Shown here piece by piece: positions 12,936-23,339 of a stretch of DNA of 64,000 nt (positions are counted from its first letter, which is position 1; every line of letters begins with the position of its first letter). The translations under genes and the position numbers were made by a program. Source of the stretch: Ectocarpus siliculosus (Eukaryota > Sar > Phaeophyceae > Ectocarpales > Ectocarpaceae); the NCBI GenBank assembly GCA_000310025.1, contig FN649746.1, positions 109,754 through 173,753 of the forward strand, read 5' to 3'. The notes beneath the pieces were generated by a model. That model saw nothing but the letters and a program-made list of their open reading frames with translations. It did no database searches and had not been told where the DNA came from.

Positions 12936-14870
12936 CTGCTCTTCAGCAGCAGTAAAGTAGTATTTTATCCCCCATTTCTTGTTGGCATGGTCGTTTTCGA
13001 CCAGGTCCATGGCCACGTGTATAAAAAAAAAAAACAGCCTGAAAAGTTCAACCGCCAAGATTTCAGGGGGAATGAGTTGGGGGTTGAGCGCGATGAAAGG
13101 GTGTCTCGGACCCCGTGTATGTTGGGGTCGATCTTTAGTAGGTTCTGGCCCTGGCTAAGGCCAGTGTCTCTCTTTTATCTTGCTAGGGGATGGGTAGGTT
13201 GTGTCTCGACCCCCCAAGCCAGCACCAGAGTTGCGCCGCGATTGAAGGTTGGCGAGGGAGCGTGAGCGAAGCATTGTCCTGTAAGGAAAGCGTCCGGTCG
13301 CTGTTCGCGACGCAGCACCAACGAGCGGTCTACGCGTCTGTTGGTGTTGATGTTGGGGTTCACGCTTGTTCTTGGGCGCCGTGGTTGTTTGCCGGCCGGG
13401 TTCCTTGCATGCAAATGCCGCCGTTGGCTGTGTTGTCGAAGGAAGACATCGCAGTATATTATGGCAGGCGGGGTCCGATGTTTTTTCTTGCCGATAATTT
13501 TCTTTTGTATCTTGTCCGCTCTTGTGTGTGTGGAAGGGTTATAGCCTAAAAGTGACCGCTTTTGTACCGCAGAGGATCCGGGTTTTGCCTCCTTGCTGCC
13601 CCCGCTGTCGCCGTCGCTACCGGTGGCTGCTTGTAAATTGAGTAGCAGAGGCCGTCGCAAAAGATTATTCGTTTCGCCCCTTGCGATTGTGATGATGATC
13701 GACAAGGTTCCGGGCGAGCTTCGCCAGGGTGGGCTCAATGAACATAGTAGATTTTTTTTTGTGGATTTTGGTGGTAGATAGCGGTGGATTCTGATTGTGT
13801 TGGGTGTGATTAAATGCCAAGAAAAGAGAGAGCTAGGTGCCATCGGTGGCGTCGAGGAATGACTTACGTTTGGCAACAGACGCGGACGAAAGTGTGTACA
13901 TGCTCGAGGGTAGTTCACGGTCGGCGATGGCGACGACACGTTTTGGTCTGGTGTGTTTTTTGGATGGTGACCATTTTCTTCACTCGGTCGGCAAGATCGG
14001 ACGGTTAACGCATGTTTTTGACACTCTACCGCTCAACCCACACACCTTTTCACGAGGAACGGACTGCCGTCAAAATTGTGTGCGACCGGGAGACGACCAG
14101 CCCGCGATGTCATTGTGCAAAGAAAGGGTAGAGATACCTGACTGACGGTCATTTCCCACAAGGAAGACGACGGAGTCACAACTCAAACTACTTAGGAGTG
14201 CTACGGTTTCTTCGTGTCGCGGCGCTTTCGTCATTCATACCTTGCGCACAAGCGCCCAAGCGGGAACGAACTGCAGGGGGGTTCATCCTTATCAAGCAGT
14301 TTGCATAAGTTACACGGTGTGGGCGTGGATCAACAGCTACACTTGAGGAGGCAGACCTTTTTGGGCTTTCTCTGTGATGTTGACCCAAAACAACCCACAA
14401 GGGAGAAGGCCACCCATAGTTTTTTTTTGTGCCATCCAAGGTTGAACGTGTCTGTTGTCTTGTGTCGTATACACGGCGGTACCTTTACCAGTTCTGCCAC
14501 GCATCTCTTTACGCGCCGCAGGGGACAAAAAAAGCACTTAAGAACTTAAGACTAAGCACTTAAGAACTTAAGACTTCATTCGACGTTGCGCTGGCACAGC
14601 ATGCATGCTGCTTGTTGTTCGTCTCAGTCTCTTTCTCTGTCTTGTGCTCCCGTTTGCCCTGCACTCGCTGCTTCTCTACATAGATATCACCTCGCCTACC
14701 TCGCGCACACGCACAAGCTGTCTTCACATCGGTGGTGGTCTGCTTACCTGGTAAAAAAGTATATTTATTAATTTACGTCCTCCGTCGACAAAACAAGCAT
14801 GCATGCAAATAAACGTATGTCTGTAGTGTAGTCTTATCCGTAGAGAGGGGCGAATGATGCAGGAGGAGGA
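12936..14870. other. Intergenic region downstream of the protease
   Basis: No gene was recognised. The longest frame, 13175-13939 minus, is rich in Ser/Pro/Arg with no family motif. A direct repeat of ACTTAAGA units occurs at 14535-14573. Confidence 0.4.
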
Positions 14871-14957
14871 GGGTGACCCCACAGAGAAGGAAGAGAAGAA
14901 CGCTGAGGATTTCGTTAAGGGAAGGTAGTTGTTGGTTGTGGTTGTGTTGGGGCTTCA

Positions 14958-15134
14958 GGAAAGAGCTACGACCAAGACGACGCCAAGCTCGGTCCCGCGC
15001 TCGGACCCACTGGCAACGGCCGCCAGAGTGCACGAAAGCATGCCAGACAGGGGAGAGGAGTCTGTCTGGATCCGGACCCGCGGGCAGTTCGGCGCGACGT
15101 AGCGAAAAGGTTCCGTGGCCTAATCGGTAAAATT
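14958..15134 (+). CDS. Possible exon, unidentified
   Basis: After a TTCAG acceptor-like site the plus strand reads GKSYDQDDAKLGPALGP, continuing through RAVRRDVAKRFRGLIGKI into the left arm of the palindrome at 15121. The composition looks coding, but no family was recognised and no donor is clear. Bases 15116-15127 also match the tRNA box A consensus exactly, so the region could instead be the 5' part of a tRNA-derived sequence. Confidence 0.25.
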
Positions 15135-15188
15135 AGACCATCCGACTAGTCAGCGCTGACTAGTCGGATGGTCTAATTTTACCGATTA
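15121..15188. repeat. 68-bp perfect palindrome
   Basis: Thirty-four bases starting TAATCGGTAAAATTAGACCA are followed immediately, with no spacer, by their exact reverse complement. The centre is AGC/GCT at 15154/15155. It lies 17 bases before a truncated gag fragment. Confidence 0.97.
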
Positions 15189-15204
15189 GACTAAAAGATA
15201 TGCT

Positions 15205-15627
15205 CACAGCTACCATGCGAACTGACTGGTGGTACTGATCCAGACAGATTCATCACCCATGTCTGGCATCTCGCGGAGCAACTTCGCTTCATCGGAGGGA
15301 CAGTCACCGATGAGAAACTTGGGGACATCATACTACAAGGACTGCCAGCAGAGTACCACCTGATTCGGTACCATGCTAGTTCGAGGAATGAGTAGAACGA
15401 TCTGGCAGACATCACTCAAACGGCGCGGAACATGTGGTACAACCGAAAGAAACCGTAAAGATGGCGCCATCACGTCATTTAAGGATAGGAGGAGTTCTGC
15501 TCGTGACGCGGGGTATTCAGCCATAACGGAAGCACCTCGTCAGTCAAGACGCCGAGATGGAGGTTATTCGACGCCTCCATACAACAGAGATGCGGTGGAA
15601 TGTTATAACTGCCACCGTTTGGGGCAT
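15205..15627 (+). pseudogene. Truncated Copia gag fragment
   Basis: This stretch is nearly identical to 44715-45124 of LTR element 2, covering the C-terminal half of Gag from HVWHLAEQLRFIGG through the start of the zinc knuckle (CYNCHRLGH), where it stops abruptly. It is disabled by a small insertion near 15220, a TAC-to-TAG stop in SSRNEY and an insertion at YNRK. The high similarity implies recent origin from the same family. No LTR or target duplication is seen, and the right end abuts the GGTTGGG array. Confidence 0.9.
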
Positions 15628-15629
15628 TA

Positions 15630-16140
15630 GGAGTGTGGGTTTGGTGTAGGGTGTGGGTCGGGTCAGTCGGTCGGTCGATCGTTCGGACGGGTTGGGGTTG
15701 GGTTGGGGTTGGGGTTGTGTAGGGTATAGGGTAGAGTAGGGTAACGTAGGGCAGGATCGGTCGGGGGTTGGGTTGGGGGTAGGGTGGGTTTGGTCGGTCG
15801 GTTGCTCGGGTTGCGTTTTGTGTTGAGTTGGAATGGGTTGGAGGTGGGGTGGGTTGGCTCGGTCGGTCGGTCGGTCGGTTGGGTTGGGGTTGCGTTGCGT
15901 TTCGTGTTGGGTTGGGTAGGGTGGGGTAGGGTGGAGTAGGTAGGGTGGGTTTGGTCGGTCGGTTGGTCGGGTTTTGTTTTTGGGTTGGGTTGGGTTGGGT
16001 GTAGGGTGTGGGTCGGGTCAGTCGGTCGGTCGATCGTTCGGACGGGTTGGGGTAGGGGTGGGGTTGGGTTGTGTGTAGGGTAGGGTAGGGTAGGGTTGGG
16101 GTCGGTCGGTCGGTCGATCGGTCGGTCGGTCGGTCGGTCG
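15630..16140 (+). repeat. Degenerate GGTTGGG / GGTAGGG / GGTC satellite-like array
   Basis: About 500 bases consist of G-rich short repeats: TTGGG and TAGGG blocks alternate with runs of GGTC, punctuated by CGATCG. The block containing GGTGTAGGGTGTGGGTCGGG and TCGTTCGGACGGGTTGGGG recurs at about 15650 and 16005, giving a higher-order period near 360 bases. A related array lies at 22536-22760. Confidence 0.85.
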
Positions 16141-16418
16141 TTTTGTCCGTCGATCGGGCGGCCTGATTCGAACGGACTTCTTCGTGGTCGCTTGGCTCCT
16201 GTGCGTCACTTTTCTATCTACATGTTTGTGGCGGAGTGTTTTTGCGCGTTGCCAATAAATTAATTGCTGTGTGGTTCTTTGGAGAGGTCTTCAGTGGGGC
16301 GTCGTGTTGGTTGAAAGTTGCTAGAAACATACAGAAGCAATAGCCACACGGGTGGCCAGAGGGCAGGTTGTGGGTGGGTTGTGGGCATCCACAAGGTAGG
16401 GGCAGGTTGTAGAGGGGG

Positions 16419-16705
16419 GTTGGGCGGAGGTCCCAACCTTGGCCAAACGGCTTGGTTGTACAAGGACGGATGCGGAAGGTTGGGAGGCAGCCACAACGTT
16501 AGGCCACACCTCCTGGTTGTGCAAGCACCGGTCACACAGGTTGGAGGGCAGCCACAACCTTAGGCCATACCACTTAGTTGTGCAAGCACCGACCACACAG
16601 GTTGGGGGGCAGCCACAACCTTAGGCCAGACCTCCTGGTTGTGAAAGCACCGATGTTACAGGTTGGGAGGCAGTCACAACCGAAGGGCAGACCTCCTGAC
16701 TGTAG
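16419..16705 (+). repeat. 61-bp minisatellite
   Basis: About five tandem units start near 16419, 16479, 16539, 16600 and 16661. Each holds GGTTGGGAGGCAGCCACAAC, then a TTAGGCCA block and CTGGTTGTGCAAGCACCG; the outer units are more diverged. The unit length is not a multiple of three and long ORFs across it have no family match. Confidence 0.85.
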
Positions 16706-16989
16706 AATGTGGTGTCGGTTCGACGGTCCGGGAAAACTGGCTTCAGTGTACTACAATTTCTTTTTTTTTCAGGCAGGACAAAACGCAAACAAATTCGTCT
16801 CCAAGGATACGTTGGCACAATGTGTACTAAATGAACGCATACACTATTCACTGTAGGCATTTGTGTGAGGGTGTGCGGGGATTCACGAGTGCTACGTGTG
16901 TACCAGCTACATGATGCAGGGTATAACAAGCTCTCAGACAGATATCGTTATGGATCGCCAGACAGATGGGAAGACGGGGTTGGGGGGCA

Positions 16990-17551
16990 TCCGAACCATC
17001 GAGCCCCCAATTGTTTGCATGGCTTTGTTTGGCCCTGCATCGCCCTCGCGTGACGATCTAGCTAGCCTTGACACAGACGACCAGAGGCCGCAGCATGCCA
17101 AGACGAATAGCGACTAAACTGGTGTCATTCCTTTCGTAACCAAGGCAAACAGCGATGCTATCTCTAGATGCTCGAACTCGGGGCACAGCAACCGCCGCGA
17201 GCTAAACCCGCCGCACGACACTGCTGCTGTAAAGCGGCAAGACGAGCTTCTACACGGCGCGCGTGGAGAAGAGAGAGCGACATTCCGGCAGCAGTTGCTG
17301 ACTAGGTAAGCGAATCCCCTCCAGTTACATCTGGATGGTAGCAATAGAAGGATGAATTGAGGGAGTATTGTGTGTTGTGTAAGTTGTGTATCCCTACGCA
17401 TATGTCCCCGTTGGGAAGGGCGCGAAGTCTCCACGTGCTGTAGATGCAAGTACGCTCAGACACCAGCAGTTGGTCCTGCACACCCTGCGGCTCTCGACCT
17501 ACTGCGTGTATGCGGCTCTTCCTCACCATGTACAGAGCGGGGATTATGCCG
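16990..17551 (+). pseudogene. Unidentified exon-like fragments
   Basis: One plus frame reads IEPPIVCMALFGPASPSRDD to a TAA at 17115. In the same frame after the stop comes ELNPPHDTAAVKRQDELLHG, ending at ACTAG|GTAAGC (17307). A further block, about 17390-17551, reads QLVLHTLRLSTYCVYAALPH and ends at a GTAAGC donor-like site. The fragments look coding and the donors are good, but no family was recognised. The TAA may lie in an unannotated intron or make this a pseudogene. Confidence 0.3.
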
Positions 17552-17874
17552 GAGGCGTCAGTAAGCGCCCAGCCTCATAAAAGAGCTTTTTGGAGGGCGG
17601 GTAGGCACTTCGTTATTTTCAACGGTTTTTTTGTTTTTTGGAGGGCGCTCGTTTTCTTCAACAGACGTACGAAACAGTAACAACACCGCATGTCTGCTGT
17701 ATCTGACCTGTCCACACACATGCATAGCATCGACCGTCTCGACCGTCCACATGCTTGAACCAACGCCCAGCGCTAATAACACCGAATTGTTTTACATGGG
17801 TTGCTCGATTGACACAGGTCGTTAACACGCATGCAAATATATCGTGTTCAAAGCAAGAATCAACGGTAACCGTA

Positions 17875-18081
17875 GGTTGCACAAGATACCACACCCCCTT
17901 GACCAAGTTTCAACCTATCATGTTCCACGACGAAGACGATTCCGAAAATCAAACAATACTTTTTCGAAAAAACTCTCCACGAGACAGTTCCAATGCAGCC
18001 ATTTCCGGCCTCGCCACTCCTTCTGGTGTGGAATAATCAGGCTTTGGAAATTGGTCCAGGGGGCGTGGTATCTTATGCAAC
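17875..18081. mobile_element. MITE-like element with 38-bp terminal inverted repeats
   Basis: The left end GGTTGCACAAGATACCACAC and following CCCCTTGACCAA are matched by the reverse complement of TTGGTCCAGGGGGCGTGGTA..TTATGCAAC at 18044-18081, with few mismatches. Internal sequence is non-coding. Single ends of the same family occur at 2083-2120 and 24131-24175. The transposase source and target duplication are unknown. Confidence 0.75.
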
Positions 18082-18470
18082 TGCTGTGCTGTGAGATCAG
18101 TGGATTCGATTCTCATCTGCGCCATATTTTTTCTTCCCACCACCCTTTTTTTCTCTTTCTTTTTCATCCGGGATTTCGATGTACCCCTTTGAAAACATTA
18201 TTGGCCGTAAAATACAGAATATCGAGTAAACTCCTGAGAAATATGGCGTGTCAGAGATCGGAAAGTTTTTTTCTTTCAATGTCAAGACAACAACAACAAC
18301 TGAGAAAAGGCGGTCGCAGCGGGTCCCCCCATGCCGCGCCACTGATGCGAAACGAAGAGGTCAACAGTAGTATGCATAGCAAAGCGAAGGGATATGCATG
18401 TGCGCCTTCATATATTGCGTCTCACCCACTCTTCCCCCCCCCCCCACTTCTATCGAACTATGTAGGCGGA

Positions 18471-20217
18471 TACCGCCATGAGTGGGCTTGGTACCGTCAT
18501 GTTCTCGAACGTTCTAGGGACAGCCAACCACGGCATTCCCGTGTCAGAGGACGAGGCCATGCAGAGCGTGACCTTCAATCAGGTCCACCGATGCAAGCGC
18601 ACCACCCCATAGCTCAGGTACGGTCGGGTTAAGTGAAATCTCCGGAGTAAATGCGAGATTTTGTTCAGAAATGGTGCCCAGCGATTTGAAAAACAGAGTA
18701 TGATAGAAAGTTCATGTCCGACCCGCGACACCTCTGTCCACCGAGAACCGATGAAGGTCTGCTACGGCACCTGCTGTCAGAGTCGTGCATAACATCGTCG
18801 ATCACTCAGGCATAGCTCCACGCAAGTTTTGAGTAAATCGCTCCTATTTGAATTTGAACGGAGGGAACGATGGAATACCTTCTTTCGAGAGCTGTTCATT
18901 CGTTCATTGATGAGACTCAACCAAAGCGTATGCATACAATAGAAGCAAGGAACGGGGGGACCTGCAGGCAACTATTCCTCGCGATGCATTGCTTGTGGAA
19001 GGAGTAGAGAATTTTGACGCACGCGCACCGGTACTGCTGTTGGTTTGAGGGTCTCACATGTTGTGGCGTTAGCCTATAGTGCAAGACAGAGGGACGTCGC
19101 AAGGTGAACCGATAGTGTGCAATTAGCGAACATCTCATGATGCCAAGCGACAGCGCCGGGGACGAAGAGTTATTGTCCTTGAAATGTTAACGCCGCTTCC
19201 CTGTGGTTATGACGCTTGAACTTATTAACCCCATGCACGTTTTTACAGCGAGGATAGCTGATGTCCTGTTCGCGCTCCTGCTTGCTGTTTCCGGCGAAAA
19301 TTCCAGGCCATCTACTGTCACCCTTGCTCTGGTGCATCCATCCATCCAGCCCCTTGCCCGCTCAGCACCACTCCCCCCCCCTCACGGTATGGATTGGCAT
19401 CGTTCGAAGGTGCTCGAGCAGTACGTCCTCACGGATATCAAGACGAGGATGGGCACTACAGGCTACACTTCGGTAACAAGAGCGACCCCGACCACGACGG
19501 TATTGCCGTACCTTCCCCGTGTGCGAGGCTTTTTTCGAAAAGACGTTTGCTGCGAAGGGCGGCGGCCGTGAAAAAACTTGGACGTCATCAGCGACATGTA
19601 CGTTGCCTTTGTTGATATGTGAACTAAGCTCTATGGGGCTGAGGGTATTTGTTGTCTTTAGCGTTTTCTTCTATATCCCTATCTCCCCTGGTGTACTGTC
19701 GGCAATTTGTCAGGCCGATAAGCGCTCATTGGACGTGCAAGCTCTGTCGAACGTCCAACACTCTGGTTTATTTTGTTCCCGACGCGTTTCCAGTCTTTTA
19801 AATCATTTTCCCACATTTTCAGCGTCCCCTGAAGTTGCTTCTAGGCAGTCGACGCGCTGGTGGTTTGTCGCAAGCTATTTATGTATGAACCCGTGACGTC
19901 AAACAAACCGACGTTCACATGGAACGCTATTTGTTCTTTGTTTCGTGTCTCAGGTCCTAGGAGAGCTTTATGCGGTTCGGCTTGGAATACGTTGGGCCGA
20001 TCCTCTCCACCGAGAGTATTGATCGTCAGGAAGATGCTAAGCGCTACCTCAAGCCGTGCTTGTTCGCGGACGAGGGGGCAGGAGGTGGAGGAGGTGACCC
20101 AGGGGCGGATGGGGGTGGAGGGTAAACTAAAGATGGGGACCGGGATGTTCTTCGTCTCCGAGCGAGAAAAGCGATGGTCTTGATGACTACGCTGGCTACA
20201 AAACCTTGGCGGACACC
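18471..20217 (+). CDS. Unidentified multi-exon gene candidate
   Basis: Several coding-looking blocks lie on the plus strand. At 18471-18610, after a TGTAG acceptor, is SGLGTVMFSNVLGTANHGIP then VSEDEAMQSVTFNQ. At 19394-19500 is HGYQDEDGHYRLHFGNKSDP, followed one frame over by RTFPVCEAFFEKTFAAKGGG up to about 19598. At 19948-20130 is ESFMRFGLEYVGPILSTESI followed by DRQEDAKRYLKPC and a Gly-rich tail, ending at a GTAAAC site. At 20690-20800 is FKAFPRVLMTFTTGGS. Composition and splice-like borders suggest exons of one gene, but joins were not phase-checked and no family was recognised. The frame change near 19500 may be an intron, an indel or decay. Confidence 0.3.
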
Positions 20218-20829
20218 TAAACCGTGTTGACAAGGTATGTCACGTGTCTTGTCCTTTCCAAAAATCGTGCCACTTTTGCTCCCTCTTTCGCTCTGCCTGC
20301 GATGATGTTGGATGCTTGCGTGTTTCTTGTCGTGCATCAGTTATGCCCGCGGCTTCCTATAATGTACACCCTTCCTCATCCCAGCGTGTCCGTTGGCGAC
20401 CCCTGATGTTTGAATGTAACTCGCCTCCCTTCAAAGTAGTTCTCCGGGGTGCGTAGCTTATCCTCGTCTCTGACGTATTCTACGACCTGCGGTTATGCTG
20501 TCGGTTTGTGTGTCCCCCCTCATGCCTGCTTGCAAATATTATTGTTGACAACGTACATCTGTCAGCTATACCAAGAACTATACTGCAGCAAAGGGGGAGA
20601 GCATGCCCTCCATTTCTCGAAAGCCCACTTTTACCCTCCTCTCACACTTCAATATTATTTCGCTGCTGATCGGTAACCTCCAGGTCGAGTCGCCGGGGCC
20701 TCCGCTGCAACATCGTTCAAAGCGTTTCCTCGGGTCCTCATGACGTTCACAACGGGTGGAAGCTTTGACGGAGGAGGCGGAGAAATATCCCGCTCGCCAT
20801 GTCTCACAGCTTTTTTTTTTAATCATATG

Positions 20830-21734
20830 GTGCTATGATACGCTTTTTGCTCTCGCTGGTGCATGAGGGCGCCTGGCGCGGGATGAGAGCCAGGTGTTTT
20901 CTTACTGTGTCTGCAAGGGCGTTTGGAATCTGTCGCTGCAACCTCTTGGCTTCGTCCGCGCCCTGTTTTGTTTGTGCGAATTGTAGCTTTTTTGGGGGAG
21001 GGGAGAGGGGAGTTGTTTCGATGGTGTTGGGAAAGTAGAGAGGTCTATTTCTGCAGTCTCTGCATGGTTTTTGGAGGACACCGCTGTCACAGCTCAGGCA
21101 GTGACGTTTTTTCTTGACTAGAGTTGGTTGTATAATTTGGGACGGCCAGGGTGGGAGGGGGTTCTGTGTTTCGTGTCGGGAGAGACGGTCGTTTCTACCT
21201 GTGCGTTTGGACAGCACTGCTGCCGCTACGTGTAGCTGTTGCCTCCGGCTGAGTTGTGCTTCCTCACAACAAACAAATGTAGTTTGTTGCGGGGATTGTG
21301 GGTCGTCTCCATGATCGACGTCGCTGACGGTCATGGGCCAGGGCATGCTGTTGTTGTGGGGAGATATCCAATACACAGAACGACGTTCGAAAGGGTATGT
21401 ATGTATTGTTTAAATTTGAAGTGCACCTTTTATAGTTCTCGCTTTACATGTCGTGCAACTTGGGATGTTGACGACCCTGGGTCGAGATGATAAGCCGCGG
21501 GCGGAGATGGGTTTATGCTAGAGCTGGCAACATGCGTATGATGCATGGGCACGGGATGTCGTTGTTTCAGGAGTTTGCTCGGGAATGTACCGACGATAAA
21601 ATTGTAGTGATTCGAATACAGGGGGCGAAAAAACAAATAAAACATGAACAAAAAAAAGACGTATTGCAGGGGAAATGAACCCGCCACTACGGTGTTGAGC
21701 ACTGCTGTTTGTTGTAGACCGGCCGCATCTTGCG
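20830..21734. other. Unassigned region
   Basis: No gene, RNA or repeat family recognised. Composition is mixed, with no frame showing family motifs. Confidence 0.4.
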
Positions 21735-22262
21735 CAACCTCTATGAGAGGGTACGCATTGCAATACGCAACCTGCCCCCTACCGGCTTGTGCGCAACGCG
21801 CCAACTTGAAAGAGAGGGTACACCTTGCACGATTACCGGCAACCTGCCCCCCAACTGGCTTGTGCGAAGCGCGCCAACCTGCAAAAAAGGGTACACCTTG
21901 TCATACCATAGGCAACCTCCCCCCTAACCGACTTGTGCATGGCGCGCCAACCTCCAAGAAAGGGTCCACCTTGCGCTGCCATCGGCAGCCTGCCCGCTGT
22001 CCAGCTTGTAAGCAGTGCACCAACCACAAGAAATGGTACACCTTGCGCCGCCATCGACAGCTTGACCCCAGTCCAGCTTGTTAGCAGCGCATCAACCACC
22101 AAGAAAGGGTACACCTTGTACTACCATCGGCAACCTGCCTCCTATCCGACTTGTAATAGCGCATCAACCACCAAGAAAGGGTACACCTTGCACTACCATC
22201 GGCAACCGCCCCCTATCCGGCTTGCAAACAACGCGCAACCCCCAAGAAATGTATACCTTGCA
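21735..22262 (+). repeat. 73-bp minisatellite
   Basis: About seven to eight tandem units of 71-73 bases, marked by GGGTACACCTTG at 21816, 21889, 21962, 22034, 22107 and 22179. A typical unit contains GGCTTGTGCGAAGCGCGCCA, then ACCAAGAAAGGGTACACCTTG and CATCGGCAACCTGCCCCC. Units differ by substitutions and one-base indels. The period is not a multiple of three, so the ORFs crossing it are incidental. Confidence 0.9.
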
Positions 22263-22535
22263 CAACCTGGCCATCGTTGCATTGCAAGGATTACCCAAGG
22301 TGGAGAGGTTGCAACTCGTGCCAAAATAAATCTCGATTCAGGTTGGCAAAAGTGCCCTTACAACCCGGTCTGTTGGCCACCCGTGCAGTCTCGAAAATAG
22401 ATCGAGACTGGCGAGCTAGTGCCGCCCTGCATGTTGCAGTCGGTTCACTTGGGATCGGGCGGATTTTGGGGGTTGGTTGTTTTCTTCTTGCTCTGGGTGT
22501 TAATGAGTTCGTCTTTACCCGACCGACCGTTTCCG

Positions 22536-22760
22536 GTTGGTTGGGTTGAATAAATTGGGTTGGGTCGGGTTGGATTGGGTCGGGTTGGCGGGCTGGGTTC
22601 GGTCTCGGGGGGGTTGGGTTGGGTTTGGTTGGGTTGGTTTTGGTTTGGTTTGGTTTGGTTTGGTTTGGTTGGGTTTGGTTGGGTTGGGTTGGGCTGGGGT
22701 TGGGTAGGGTAGGGTTGGGTCGGTCGGTCGGCCGGGCGGTCGATCGGGCGGCCTTGGGCC
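22536..22760 (+). repeat. Degenerate GGTTGGG / GGTTT array
   Basis: A G/T-rich array of TTGGG, TTTGG and GGTC repeats ends in GGTCGATCGGGCGGCC, the same terminal motif as the array at 15630-16140. The two appear to be copies of one repeat class. Confidence 0.8.
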
Positions 22761-23256
22761 GCCTTGATCGATCGCGCCGCCGTCGCTCCGTCGATCGTCG
22801 CCGTCGATCGCCCTTGTACTCTATCTAGTACGAGGCGGTCGACACATGCTACATTGGAGAGACACACGCAGACATGCAGAGCAAACAAACGACGAACTGC
22901 TTGCTGTGCCGCGGCGCCGCGGCACACTGAACAGCCACCACGAGCGGACAGCCCCCTCCAAATATGGTCTGCATCCTCCGATCCTCCTTTCACAAGAATT
23001 AAGGAAAAATAAGTACACACACAGAAAGACTACCCATTCGAGATATTATATACCCACAGCAGTCGAACGGTATAAGCCGTCTCATAAACTTACATTTTAC
23101 AATACATTCCCTGTTTTACTGGGTCAACAAGAAGCTATAGAAGCTATTCGTCTACACCAGGATATTTCTGAGACTTTTCCATTTTTTTACAAATATTTAA
23201 TTTTAGTTTTTCGTGATGATGATGTGAATGGATGAGTGAGCTGTGATGGGTGGGCA
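22761..23256. other. Unassigned region
   Basis: After the G-rich array there is a GATC/CGCC-rich stretch, then AT-rich sequence from 23020. No supported gene. Confidence 0.4.
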
Positions 23257-23337
23257 GGTGGGCAAGTCGAACCACACCTTTTGCAAGTACCTCTTGGATG
23301 CCAGCGAGGCGCCCGCAGCCGAGATTCTCTTTCCGTG
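23257..23337 (+). CDS. Possible small exon, unidentified
   Basis: After GGGCAG the plus strand reads GKSNHTFCKYLLDASEAPAA, then EILFPW up to a GTGTGC donor-like site. It looks coding but is short; no partner exon or family was recognised. Confidence 0.2.
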
Positions 23338-23339
23338 GG

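Noticed and set aside
13175-13939. 254-codon minus-strand ORF downstream of the protease
   Set aside because: Basic and Ser/Pro-rich, no family motif, no splice or promoter support.
15116-15134. Start of a tRNA gene (box A match TGGCCTAATCGG)
   Set aside because: No anticodon arm, B box or acceptor complement follows; the palindrome interrupts it, and the same bases may be coding.
21644-22400. ORFs of about 150 codons over the 73-bp repeat
   Set aside because: The period is not a multiple of three, so the reading frame drifts between units; not a repeat protein.
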